Shown: positions 24,390-40,262 of the stretch, in pieces
Layout: each line of letters starts with the position of its first letter
How positions within the stretch are numbered: the stretch's first letter is position 1
DNA from: Cymodocea nodosa
Lineage: Eukaryota; Streptophyta; Magnoliopsida; Alismatales; Cymodoceaceae
Direction: 5' to 3'
Assembly: GCA_036874045.1 (NCBI GenBank)
Contig: CM072335.1
Span: 1,508,001 to 1,572,000 of the forward strand
DNA: 64,000 nucleotides
Translations under genes and position numbers: made by a program
Notes under the pieces: model-generated
The model's database searches: none
What the model was told of the DNA's origin: nothing
Seen by the model: the letters and a program-made list of their open reading frames with translations, nothing else

Positions 24390-25000
24390 CATAGTGATTT
24401 TGGAATGGATCCATTAAGATTGTTATAAAAAAGATGTAAAGATTGTAGTGATGTTAAATTTCCAAGAAATGTAGGAATTGATCCATTGAGTTTGTTACAA
24501 GAAAGATGTAAAGATTGCAGTGATGTTAAATTTTCAAGAAATGTGGGAATGGATCCAATAAAGTTATTATTTGAAAGATGTAAAGATTGTAGTGATGTTA
24601 AATTTCCAAAAAAGATAGGAATAGATCTAATAACAAAGTTATTGTCTGAAAGATGTAAACATCGTAGTGATGTTAAATTTCCAAAAAATGAGGGAATAGA
24701 TCCATTGAAGTTGTTCTTAGAAAGATCTAATTTTTTCAATGAACCTAAATTTCCAAGAAAGGTAGGAATGGATCCAATGAAATTGTTCTTAGAAAGATGT
24801 AAAGATTGTAATGATGTTAAATTTTCAAGAAAAGTGGGAATGAATCCATTAAGTTTGTTACCAGAAAGATGTAAAGAGTGCAATGATGTTAAATTTCCAA
24901 TAAAAGTAGGAATTGATCCATTAAAGTTGTTCCAAGAAAGATCTAATTTTTGCAACGAGACTAAATTTCCAAAAAAGGTAGGAATAGATCCATTGAATTT
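24390..25000 (-). repeat. Near-identical 72-bp LRR repeats within the receptor-like pseudogene
   Basis: About eight or nine consecutive LRRs of 24 residues share the core GSIPTFLGNLTSLQSLHLS and are also very alike at DNA level (minus strand). Elsewhere in the gene the LRRs have diverged. This indicates recent unequal crossing-over or slippage within the LRR block; the frameshift lies at its upstream edge. Confidence 0.8.
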
Positions 25001-25801
25001 AAACTAATTTTTGTAGTGATTGCATGGATTCAATGAATGCTGGAACGTGACCTCCTGAGAAACAATGAGAACATATTAAGGTGGACAGAGAACGCAATTC
25101 ACCGAGGGATTGAATCCAACGGGATGATGAATTACCAAGTTGGGAGTAGCTCATGTCGATATATTCCAAAGAGTGAAGTCGTCGAAACCACCTTGCATCG
25201 TGAATTTTGAGATAAGGACTAACTTGGAAAGATTTAGAAAAATAATAGAACCTAGATGTGTTTTTGGAAAGATCGAGTTGGACTAAGTTGGAGAGATTTC
25301 CAAGTGATGAAGGTACGACTCCTTGAAAAAATGAAGTAGAAAGGTTTAGATACCTCAACTCCGCAAAGCAACCCAAGAAGAATGGAATAGTGCAGTTGCT
25401 GAAATTGTTGGAGCTGAAGTCTAGACATCGTAAACGTGTCAAGTGGCATAAGGTGGGTTCATGGAGGTTCTTGCATCCTCTCACCCCCGCTAAATTCAAA
25501 TTCATGCCACGAAGGTTGAGCTCCACAACGTGACCGGTTTGGTTGTCACACCCAACTCCACTCCAGCCCCTGCAGCAATCATCGCCAGTGGTATTTGTCC
25601 AGGTGCGAATGTTACCTTGCGGATCATGGAGCCCAAGCTTGAATTGCAAGAGAGCTTCCCTCTCCACTGCGATGCAACCACTACTAGTGTCGCAGAACAA
25701 GATCTGCATCAACCACAGGGGCACCAACATCGTCAGAAAGTAGTGTGAGGAAGCAGCCATTCTTCCCTCCGTGAACGAGTAAATGTGACTTGAGCCATGT
25801 G

Positions 25802-25925
25802 CTTACACCAATATTAATTTATAAACTTTCAAGTCTTTAACTCAAGTGAAATTATTTTTCTCGTGTATTTTTTAGTTTGACTTCAAACAGAGATTTGTGC
25901 CATTCGTTTGTGATATTTCAAAAAT
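25802..25925. repeat. ~120-bp repeat at the 5' flank of the receptor-like pseudogene
   Basis: It is nearly identical to 9,423-9,545. It begins about 40 bp upstream of the receptor start codon, so it would cover the core promoter or leader of that gene. Confidence 0.75.
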
Positions 25926-26442
25926 TTAGAAAATAAATAAAGATTTCTGTGTAGTTGACTTTTTCTCCGGTCTAACTAACTTTCACGCGACCGTTTCTCT
26001 CCTTTCAAACCTTTTAATTCACTCCTTTTTATAATGATATTACTGCCATATATATATATCTAAAGGTATATCTCAATAATAACGAAGATATTTCATCGTG
26101 TTATTGATTTGATGTAAATATTTAATTTTATACTTGTGATCGTATTACGTCAACTGGAAATAAGATAAAAGAAAATCAAATCAACTTAATTAATTTAATC
26201 ATATGCTTCTCAAAAGAAGTAAAAGAGAACAGATTTAGGTTCACGTAATTAAATCAAATATTTGATAATAAATAAAAATACAAGAAGTAAAAGCATTTAT
26301 ATAATCGACTCCACTTAACTTTCACAAAGTCAAGATTTTCGAACTTTGATTTTTCAATTAAATTTCTAACTTACGATTAAAGACACGATGATAGACTTCT
26401 TATACGACCTCATGTACAAAATTTGTAGTTGCTGTCACCTTC

Positions 26443-26476
<34 letters not shown>

Positions 26477-27060
26477 GTTGTATAATTTCTTGGTTGGGGC
26501 TTGCACTTTGGTGGATAACATAATAGAATGGAGTAAGATTATACCTTTTCTTTTCTTCAGAAAACTTTCAAATAATTATGTTTTAAAATTTTCAGAAACA
26601 AACAGTTTTTTTAATCATTGAGTACGTCTTTTTTTATTATCAAGTACATATAAAATTTGGTAGAATTCAAAGACTCATTCTTTCGACGATAGTCAATAAT
26701 TTTTAATACCACAATCGTAGAACCTACCGTGACTTTTTCAAGTTAGAAAAGTCATCTTTGCCGATGACATAGACGTTTAAAAATAAATATATTCTAATTA
26801 AAAGTGTACCATCACTTGTTTTGGACCGTAGAATGCATTTCTTTTGCTCTTTCGGAACTGATAAGAAAATATCATTAAAGAATGAATATGAAACCACACG
26901 ATTTTCACTGACTTAACCGATCGGATCGGAGTTGGTTGTAGAAGATATTTCTGCTGCCTGCCATCATTAATTATTAGCACAAGCGTACAATGGTAGTAGC
27001 TATAAGTTACCCTCATGAATTTTCTAAAATAATAGAATAATTAATTGCATATCATCCATC
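25926..27060. other. Gene-free AT-rich spacer
   Basis: AT-rich sequence with a (TA)n run near 26,444-26,471. No domain, RNA gene or splice structure is recognised. It ends where plastid-derived block 1 begins. Confidence 0.6.
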
Positions 27061-28100
27061 GATGTGGGGGATAAAGAAGCTCGGGAAGAGATCGCGTACA
27101 GAAGTCAAAGAGCTTTAGCTCAGTACATAGATAATGTCTGTCTTCAAAGCCCGAAGAGTAATCGATCAGATTCGCGGACGTTCCTACGAGGAAACACTTT
27201 ATGGTACTGGAACTCATGCCTTATCGAGCATCTTATCCCATGTTAAAATTGGTTTATTCCGCCGCGGCAGCAAACGCTAGTCATAATATGGGTTTGAACG
27301 AAGCCGATTCATTTATTAGTAAAGCCCAAGTCAATGGGGGTGTTATTGTCAAAAAGTTAAGACCACGAGAAACAATTGAGCTCAATACAATGGGGGTGTT
27401 ATTTCATCGTGTTTTTAGGACGTGCTTATGCAATAAAAAGCCCACCTCTCATATAACAATTGTATTGAATGATAAATCTAAATAGTTTTTATATGAATCT
27501 AGATCTTAGATTTATATAAAAGGAAAAATAACATATGGATCGAATATAATAGACGAATATGGGACATCCACTTGCTACAGCCCAAAAGTCATCGTTCCTT
27601 TTGGTTCGCACAACGCAAAAGTTTTTCTGCGGCTCTACAGGAAGATGAAAAGATACGAGAAATTTTCATAATAGAACAAAAAAAATGAAAAATTTTCATT
27701 CTTTTCTTTTTTCCCCTTCTGCTCGATATAAACAATAAATACTAATTTTATTTCCATAAGATTAAATAAAAATTCGACTGACCGACCATTTTATTTGGTG
27801 GAATTGCTATGCTTAGTGTGTGACCCGTTCGTTTTTTCTTCAGAGTTGGGATTTAAAAAATAAAATAAAATAAATAAACTGACCCCTACACTACGGACTA
27901 ATAACTATATGATGTATTGATCGTACAGTTGTAGCAACTGCGATTTTCTTCCATAAAAAAGTCAGATTACGATAAATTCAATTAAATTAAGGGTTGTGGA
28001 TCAAAAACAAGGGGATGCGGATAAGTGGGAAGGATGATAGAAAGAGGGAAGGAAAATATCAATAGTCTAATAGAATATGATTCCAATATGTATGGCCTCC
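27061..28100 (+). pseudogene. Nuclear plastid DNA (block 1): rpl22, rps3 5' end, rpl16 intron
   Basis: About 27,098-27,485 is rpl22: [40 protein letters not shown] and ITIVLND can be read across two frames, so it is frameshifted near 27,200. About 27,559-27,670 is the start of rps3, with an ATG GGA start, a gap, then a HRSFWF-like stretch and LQEDEKIRE. About 27,700-28,100 is rpl16 group II intron sequence (GGTGGAATTGCTATGCTTAG...). Most of rps3 and rpl16 exon 1 are missing. The order matches the plastid S10-type cluster and continues into block 2 at 20.9 kb, with about 96 bp in common. At 28,100 it is fused to a UMP-CMP kinase fragment. Confidence 0.87.
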
Positions 28101-28780
<680 letters not shown>

Positions 28781-29082
28781 CTTCTCTCAAAATTTTTACG
28801 AGCAAATCTTCCTTTAATAGCCAACCTCAAAATTACTAGACTCAAGTTAAATTCACCTAAATCATTTAAATTGATATGCTAGAAAAACAGACATCCCATT
28901 TCGAAAGACAGCTTTTGTATCCTAATTTACCATCATCTTTGTGACCCAAGACTCAAGTTTCCCATGCCTAAATAAACAACAAGGAAAATCCATAAACTTA
29001 GGAGATCCATAACCTTAGCCACCACCACTTCTTTTTTCACCATTACCAGTTTTTACGAGAGCAACAACATTTGTCATTTGTT

Positions 29083-29217
29083 ATACCCTCTTCTAGTGGC
29101 ATTTGCAGCCCTGTTAGGTAGGAAGTACAAGTTCTTCTAAACATATATCATACCCTCTTCTACTGGCATTTGCAGCCTTGTTAGGTAGGCCGTACAAGTT
29201 CTTTTAGACATAAATCA
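29083..29217. repeat. Two-copy 67-bp tandem repeat
   Basis: ATACCCTCTTCTAGTGGC starts at 29,083, and a close copy starts at 29,150. Both continue through ATTTGCAGCC and TGTTAGGTAGG. The array occupies the place where the paralogous segment at 20.9 kb carries plastid DNA. Confidence 0.8.
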
Positions 29218-30033
29218 TAGCCACATCCAACTCATATTAAATACAATGCAACTAGGATTGGATTCTTTTCGGATATGCCATGTGGCAGCTTTAGATACAA
29301 TAGAGACTCGTTGGGATCACAACAAGGATTTAATAAGATTTTTTTTAGTTGCACCTTACCAAGATAATAAGAGATAACTTTTTTGATATTTTTTATCCAT
29401 GTTTTGTAGTTTTAGTATCATGTTATGCAAGAGTCATATGCCTATTCTGTCACTTGAATGTTTAGTTTTAAATCTTTAAATATTTATATTTAAGTATATT
29501 TTTTGACGTTTTACACTTATATACTTATTTATCTTTATTGTGTAAGAGATGATGGCAAGCCATGCATGTTAGATGCTCCATGTTGAAGAGAAGTGTTAGA
29601 AACAATTACTAGAAGATAGTGCTATACTGTTATTGTTGTTGTTTATGTGTTAAAAGATTGTGTTACAGAGTGCAAGAAATTTTAATGATTGATTGATATA
29701 TACTGATTTAGTCTCTTGTAGTCCTATACAGGGATAAATCTACTCACTAATAACAGTCCCTGTTGTTCTTCTTCCTCTCAACGATATTACATTTCTGCAT
29801 CACTTCCTTGGTTCAATATTACAAATGGTGAAACAATGGAAGAAAAGATTGGTCGATGACTATGTAGGTCACATGAATTATTCAAGTACCTATTTCTTAC
29901 CCAAAAGAATCTACCAAGGCAGAAAAGTACGATAACATTGTACCTAATATATAAATAGATATTCTAGGGAAATAAATGATGAACACTGATGAACTTGCAA
30001 AGAGACAACCAAAATGTGTAAATCAAATACCTT

Positions 30034-30101
30034 TCCAATTACACGAAGTTTCCGTCCAACAGGTTCCCAAAATTTGAAGTTGACATCAATAGGCCAAACC
30101 T
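30034..30101 (-). other. Exon-like segment, possible 3'-UTR exon of the UMP-CMP kinase gene
   Basis: On the minus strand a good acceptor (CCTTTAACAG) is followed by a less AT-rich stretch, GTTTGGCCTATTGATGTC..., ending at GGAAAG before GTATTTG. The kinase gene has a strong donor after its stop codon (near 32,767), so a downstream untranslated exon is expected. Assignment is only by position and orientation. Confidence 0.25.
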
Positions 30102-30429
30102 GTTAAAGGACGAGCAAAACTTCAAAACCAAATCTAGTTTGTGATTCACAGAAAGATGGAAAGAAGTCCTTTTACATAGCAGGCTTGCTTACATTGGTCA
30201 TAACATTGACTTCTTAATAAGAGAAGGGCACAAAACAACAAACAAAAACGACAAGGATGAGAATAGCAAACCTTCAACCACAGAATCTTAATTCGGAAAG
30301 CCGAAGAGTTTAATTGGCTGAATATTCTAATTATTTTTAGAATTCTAATCTAAATAACACAAAACACTATCATTTTCGAAACCATGTTGGAATTCGGATA
30401 ACAACATTGTAGGGTTGAGAATCGGGACA

Positions 30430-31560
30430 GGGTTATAAAGATCGACTGCATAAATGAATTTGACCTTTGATAGAAGAAAGTATTGAAGGTAATAGCACAA
30501 AAAATATAATGAAAATTTGGAGTAAGATTTTCCCTTGATAGTTTTAATAAGGGTTTTTTAGGTCATTAAAAATTTGATAATTATTTATATAATATCTAAA
30601 AATTCACATTTACTGACATATCGCTGAAAATAACACATAAGCGTAAAGATAGAGATATTTTACGCGATCCGACGTTATTTCGTTCTACAAAACTCGTTAC
30701 TTATTATCAGACCTGAGCAATTTATATGAAATGGGATTCGAAACACCATTTTCATCTGAGAATGTCTTGCATGCAGGAGGCGTTAGAGCTTAGGGTTTGT
30801 GTTTTGAACTTTTAATTTTTAATAATTTACTTAGAGATAGTTTTCATAATTTTATTAAATTTTTTTTTTAATTTACATCAAGTGAACCGACAATTTAATT
30901 GAACCGGTTTTTTGTGATACAAACCAGTTCAAACACAATTACATTTTTAGCATAAAAAATCTGATCGATTTTTAAACTTTATGTCAATAGAAAAGGTATA
31001 ATATGTATAAGCTATGGAGTTTGTAAAAAAGACATCCAAACTACTTCGAGCTCTTATATATAAGAGTAACTTTTTTAACATCATACAAATTCATAATTTT
31101 CATTAGTATCTAAAATACAAAGTCAGAAGCACAACAATATAACCACTTGAAATCATACAGTACCTTTTCAAATACATCACGTTTTTATCGTACAAGAATT
31201 TGACAATACGAAAAAAATGATTCTGGTAGTTCACAACATCCGGCAATTTCTTTTTATGCTCTTAAACATGCAAACGATGCACACAGAATTATTACCTGCA
31301 TGTAATAAATCTTGATAGATTATAAAAACAATATGACGCAAGGTTAATGAAATGATAATATGAATACTGAATTCTGCATTTGATAAAGAAAAAGTAGAAG
31401 ACGTTCAAATAAATACTTTTATAGGAAATGGGCTAGTTTGGAAACCATCCGATCAAAAATCATTTTAGAAAGTAGTGCTTTACGAATTTACTGAACCTCT
31501 ATCCAGTGAAATCGAACAAATTTAGGAGGGTTTTTGTAAATTTAAAAGAGAACCTACACA
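30430..31560. repeat. Dispersed AT-rich repeat, copy C
   Basis: Positions 30,640-31,420 match 1-840, and 31,420-31,560 match 841-960. Positions 30,438-30,520 match 5,890-5,975. Only the left part of the repeat is present; the CTTAGATAT-rich part is missing. No coding sequence is visible. Confidence 0.8.
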
Positions 31561-32790
31561 ATTTCAACATTTTTTGCAGGATCTAGGCACTCTTCAAACT
31601 ACTAGTAATTTCTGTACCATGGATGACCGCATGGTATTCCTAAATACTAAATCCTTGGTAACTTCGTTTTCATTTTCTTTTCTAATTGTAAACGCCACCA
31701 TCACAAGTTCAAAGGAAGACAAGGTTTACAATTAATTGAACTGACTTTCATCAACACTAGTAACAATGTAGTTCTAAAAAGTTAGCATAAGTTGTAAAGC
31801 CCATTTTTTGAAAGTTCAAAATTTCAATCAAATAGTATGGATAATATAACAACCTGAACTAGATGATTATAAAATAATAAAAGGTTCTCCAGAATTTTTG
31901 AATATTTCATAACCATTTGTTAATAGCATGAGGGATTTGTTTGATGTGATCTAAATATTGAGAGTAAGGTACGATTTGGTATTGACATGTGTGTGCGTTT
32001 TTTGCAAAAAAAAAGCTCAAGAACGCAGATGTGCGTTCCAAACAATGGAGCTCATATGCCGTGTGAAAGAAAATAGCATTTTGTTGGAGTTGAACGTAAT
32101 GCAACTTTGGATAATCGGCCATGTGTAGCTTATCCAAAAACGAAGTTCGTTTTTCCAACTTTACCTTCTATTTCCAAGAACAATTCAAACCAAACCATGG
32201 ATTATTTATATATCTTAGGTGGATAATTTTTTGACATGCCTAAATAATCTCTAGGAAATATAAATTCAAACAATATCCATTATTAATGAAAAAAATCATG
32301 TACATGTTACAGTAATATAATATACAACATTTTATTTTTATTTTATCATATATCTTATATTATAATGTATCTATATTTATAATATAGATATTATAATATA
32401 TAATAAATCATACATAAATGTCATATATTCTTTATACCTAAAATATATACATATATAAAATAATAGTAGAGGGTAGTGTAGAAATTTTACAAAAAATCCA
32501 AACAAACACCATCATCAACATTTCAAAAACATTCAGAAATGCTAGTTCAAAAAATGCTACACAAAAACACAACTTATCCAAAAATGTTGCATAAATAACA
32601 ACAAACCAAATGCACCCTAAACTGAGTTTATCAAAATTTGCCGTCTTCCTATGTGTAAGAACAGATGGTTAGAATCAGTCTATCTCTATCCATCACAAAA
32701 TAGCATAAGAACACTAATGACATAAACTCAAAGAGATGCATACCATGCAAACAAGTTATCACTTACCTTAACCATAAACTTTTGAATAAT
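31561..32790. other. AT-rich spacer downstream of the UMP-CMP kinase stop codon
   Basis: About 31,755-32,010 is paralogous to 21,910-22,165. Positions 32,096-32,135 are an inverted copy of the start of kinase intron 7. On the minus strand the kinase 3' untranslated region starts at 32,799, with a donor GTAAGT near 32,767. The rest is low-complexity AT sequence. Confidence 0.55.
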
Positions 32791-32799
32791 CAATCGTAT

Positions 32800-36360
<3,561 letters not shown>

Positions 36361-37385
36361 GGACACAAGCTAGTCTGTTGAATTCAGGTCGGCTGCAAGC
36401 ACACAGGAGAAATCCATATTAAAATAATTTCATAAAGACAAGCCGCAACAAAAAACTAGCTCCAATTTTTGCTTTGGTTCATGCAGCATCTATGACGATA
36501 ACTAGTACTTTCATGATAATAAGGTGTTCGTTCCCCTTTATTTGTATACTTACCAATCCAAACAAACTTCTACAGAACCTCCCTTAAATGTCCTTTTCTT
36601 TTAAAAAATCAAAACTCCAGGAAAAGCGCATTCTTTATTTGATGGAAGAACACGTTTCCAGGAAAAGTACGAAAAAATAGTTTTGATAATTAATCATGAT
36701 GTAGAGGGGAAAACAAGGTTCAGTAGTAAGTGCATGATGAGATCAATGGGCGACAGCTTATCAGAAACGCGTCATGAATCTCATGACAGAGCCAACATCG
36801 TGATGGCCCCAAGCAAGATCGAGAAAAAAATGCACACTGACATATCGCACAAGCACGATCCATCAGAACAAAACCAGCAGACCCAATGAAACCACAACGG
36901 ACCCAATTCAACAACATATGCCTAACCCACAAACGAAAGAAAATACCCCAGCCCGTTCTTGTTGAATCTAGTTCAACAATGCCAGGCATCATCAACACGA
37001 ACAGAACCAATACCAGGGGAACTTTTCAACAAGGCAACACATCAAAATAATAATAATAATAACATAACCTTTCCAATCACAAAAACGCAGATCTGATCTG
37101 ATCCCAGGTGAAAAAAGCACTCCAAGGAAATGCAACAAACAACATGCAGACACACGAATCCAACGGAAAACTCTTGCTAGATCCATCACTCTCTCGCACC
37201 GTAACCACCAGATCCGGTCGAGATCCTCCAGCAAAGAAAGTCGAGATCGAGAGAACGGGAAAAACAAAGTCAAAAACCGCAAGCAGCAGCAGATCGGGAG
37301 ACATAGAGGGACTACCTGTGAAGCAGTGGGGCGAGATCGGAGACAATCCAACGAATGCCGCCGGAATCGAGCGCGCGAGTCGCGT
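36361..37385 (-). other. 5'-UTR exon and leader intron of the UMP-CMP kinase gene
   Basis: On the minus strand a GC-rich leader exon runs from about 37,385 to 37,316 and ends CACAG before GTAGTCC. The intron covers 37,315-36,393, and the second exon starts at 36,392 after GTGTGCTTGCAG, 32 bases ahead of the ATG. Leader introns of this kind are common in plant housekeeping genes. Confidence 0.6.
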
Positions 37386-37408
37386 GGCGGGGAGAAGGAC
37401 GGGGTTAC

Positions 37409-37416
37409 TATTTATA
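37409..37416 (-). promoter_or_regulatory. TATA box of the UMP-CMP kinase gene
   Basis: On the minus strand this reads TATAAATA, inside a GC-rich context and 20-30 bases upstream of the leader exon. It predicts transcription start near 37,380. Confidence 0.6.
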
Positions 37417-37429
37417 GGGAAGGGAGGGG

Positions 37430-40262
37430 CGGGGAGGCAGGTGGTGTTGTTGGAACAGAGCGGGGAGCGTGGAACAAACGTGTCGGGAGCGCGGAAGGAA
37501 AACGCCTGCAATGGAAACGGAGTAAACACAAAAAATATTCAAGGTGTTACGAATAGCGAATTTTCTATTGTTTTCTTATTTTTATAATCATATCAGTTTT
37601 TAAATTTTTTAAGATTTAAATATTAATAAGAATTTATTATTATTGTTATTTACATGGATTTTAATTTCCGTATCTAACATAAGTCTTTTTGCAGTAAGAA
37701 AATTTAATGATAAAAAATATACTTGCAACAACAGAAAATTTGATGATACCAAATAATATACCCTGTAAAGAAAAACGGAATAAACGAGGGATAGCATATG
37801 CAGGGGAACGTGATTCCCAGCCGACGTGGGCTCCACTCATGCATAATACCATATTGATGGGTTTTTTGTCTTTTTGAGAGACCCAAATACGAGAATTTCG
37901 ATTTTTCAACGGTGAAATGTTTATTTCATTATCGAGTACCTGTAATAAGATTTCAAGTAGTGAACGTCATATGAATGTTAACTGATGGTATTCAACTTTT
38001 TTTGGTCGGGCTTTTAACGATAATGGAGATTTTGAATGCTGGTTTTTATGATGATCTTTTGCATAATTAAATCAAGTACAATAGTTCAATTGATGAAAAT
38101 TATATCTTGACGAATACAGCAATTGTTATCATTATCAAAAAAAAGTCAGATTAATTAGACTTATTCTCTTAAAATAAAGTTAAAGAACAACCATGCTATT
38201 TATTAATACCTTGGATATTTAGAGAAGTGGTGAGTTGTGAGCTTGCTACATAATAATCACCTTATATGAGAATTTAGTAAAATTAAAAAAGGTAGAGGAG
38301 GCATATAATGAGACGTGACAATGGAACACTTTCCTATAAGGATAGGTTGAAACGTTAATAACAAGCTTAATGTCACATCATTTGTTAAAATATGTATAGT
38401 TAAAGTGAATTTAGTGATTTATCACATATTTTCTATGTATTTGAATAATTCCTTTTCAGATAAAAGAGTGATAAATAAAAAATCTTCTTAGAAAAAGAAT
38501 CTTGGATTCTAAGAAATGTGATGGGATAGTTTCAAATGGGTAAAATTATAAAAAAAAAAAATATAGACTATCATATAGATAAACTTCTTCTTGCGTTGTT
38601 AATTAATTTCAAATAAGATATTCACTGTTGAGCACAATATTAGAATAGATATCCCAAAAAATATAACATTAGAGTCAAGAATATCCAAATACATCTACTC
38701 AATAAAAAAAGACACCACTTAAGATATGCTATAGGTTAAGAAATATAACGTAATAATCCTACCATTATTTAAAATAAAATAGGAATTAATATCTATAATT
38801 ATTATTAATTTATTTTCAATTAGATATACATATTTCAACATCATGAAAGCTAAACCTAATAAGCAAGTGGAGGATAAACCAGTTGTATGCATGAATGAAC
38901 CTTGTCCACGTATCCGGTTTGAGGGGTGAAATCAATGAACGATTAAGAATATGCCAAAAAATAATTTTAGACATTAATAAAATACAGATCCATGAAAAGT
39001 ATTTATTTGATAAAAGATATGACTGCTTGTATATTTTCCTGAATAACCTGTGGTACCTGAATAATCAATATGAACCATATTTTTTGTGAAAATCAACTCA
39101 TTCCAAAGCTGATACTTTGTTTCATGGTAAAAATAGATAATGTGCCACCAAAGGAAATTAGCTAATTCGTGAAATTGAATCACAATCTATTGGGTGGAAA
39201 CTATAGGAATACGAGGCAATATTAAATTACAATGACAAATTGATGCAGTGATTTTTGAATTAAGGTAAGGACTGCATAGTGTCAAACTAGGGAACTAAAT
39301 CCAAGCAAAAGCATTGTAATATCAAAGAAAAAAAGCAAACTAAGTTTTAATTTTAATTGCCATGAGGTTATTTATGGGGATGCATTTGATATCATCTCTT
39401 GGATCAGGGTGGGCTTCCAACATACCATTCAAACAATGACTTCTAACTCTTTTAAACAAATACTTTCTTGTAATCCCAACTCTCGAGTCAAAAATAATAA
39501 ACAGCATAAACTCGGTAGATCAAAAATAATAATACTCTTGTTGTTTACATCTAAATTAAAATCCTGATAAATGTAAAGCACTTTAAGTCAAGATAACTCT
39601 TAAACACAATTTTTAAAAAGGATGAATGGAAGTTATTTGGGTTCACTTTTGACTTGATAACTTCAATCATTTCTAAGGTTTGTTGGGTTTAGGGAAAAAA
39701 AATCACCTAATCACTTTTTGCGTTTGTAATAAGGGTAAAAGTTAAACTACAAATAGTAGGCAGCATATAGCTGATATTCCATCATGCCATAAGGTCTGCC
39801 GAAAAAGTCCCAAGTTCAAGTTTAAACAAAAATATTACAAATAACCAAAAAAATGGTAAAGGTCATCCCTAAACATGCCTTTGGTTTGTATGAGCCTATT
39901 AACTCCGCTTAAGTAGAACCAAAGCTTGTAGACGGTAATGATAACCTACATATCATTCTCTTTTAGTCAAACAGAAAAACTACACATCATTCTCCAAACA
40001 AGGTATTTACAAGGCACCGGATGTTTCTAATCCAAGCGTAGAAGCTTCAAAATGCACAGTTAAAATAAATACTGGCATTTTTACTTCCAAATGCAAAAAA
40101 GGGAAGAATTTCTTCACAACATTCATAAATCTTGCCGTGTATCCATAAATGATACATCTAGATTACAATACTTGGCAGCCTATCCTGAATTTCGGATAAT
40201 TGTATCACGTACGTGGAAAGGTTGAAAAAATAACAAATAGGACAAAGACGTACAGATGTTGA
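37430..40262. other. Gene-free AT-rich spacer between the kinase promoter and the PP2A B' gene
   Basis: The right end (about 39.9-40.26 kb) is probably the 3' untranslated region of the PP2A gene. Elsewhere I see no domain or splice structure on either strand. Open frames near 38,895 and 37,661 look incidental. Confidence 0.55.

Larger units (their letters stand above)
22523..25760 (-). pseudogene. Leucine-rich-repeat receptor-like protein (EIX2-like RLP), disrupted
   Basis: Reading on the minus strand from the ATG at 25,760, it has a signal peptide (about residues 1-28) and an LRR N-terminal cap (CIAVEREALLQF... CCRGWSGVGC). Many plant-type LRRs follow, then YYKES, NPNLCGLPLSKSC, an acidic stretch, one membrane span and a short basic tail ending RRIIQPIKRMMK-like. 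There is no kinase domain. This is the layout of cell-surface receptor-like proteins such as the EIX receptors, which sense microbial patterns and signal through partner kinases. Three lesions break it: a frameshift near 25,000 where an LRR is partly lost, an in-frame TGA at 23,769-23,771 just after a probable 110-nt intron (23,780-23,889), and an in-frame TAG at 23,204-23,206. Each intact stretch remains clearly LRR, so decay is recent. A truncated transcript could still give a secreted LRR fragment. Confidence 0.88.
28781..30430. other. Spacer with a paralogous segment and a 67-bp tandem repeat
   Basis: About 28,995-29,035 and 29,212-29,470 match 20,855-20,907 and 21,660-21,900. A 67-bp two-copy repeat lies at 29,083-29,217. 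No gene is visible, apart from a possible untranslated exon of the kinase near 30,034-30,101. Confidence 0.6.

Noticed and set aside
24486-25007. Plus-strand open frame with repeating LERCKDCSDVKF-like units
   Set aside because: It is the antisense reading of the near-identical LRR units of the receptor-like pseudogene.
27064-27485. Possible functional nuclear rpl22 gene
   Set aside because: The frame is broken near 27,200, no transit peptide or promoter is present, and rps3 and rpl16 intron debris follow directly, so it is plastid DNA debris.
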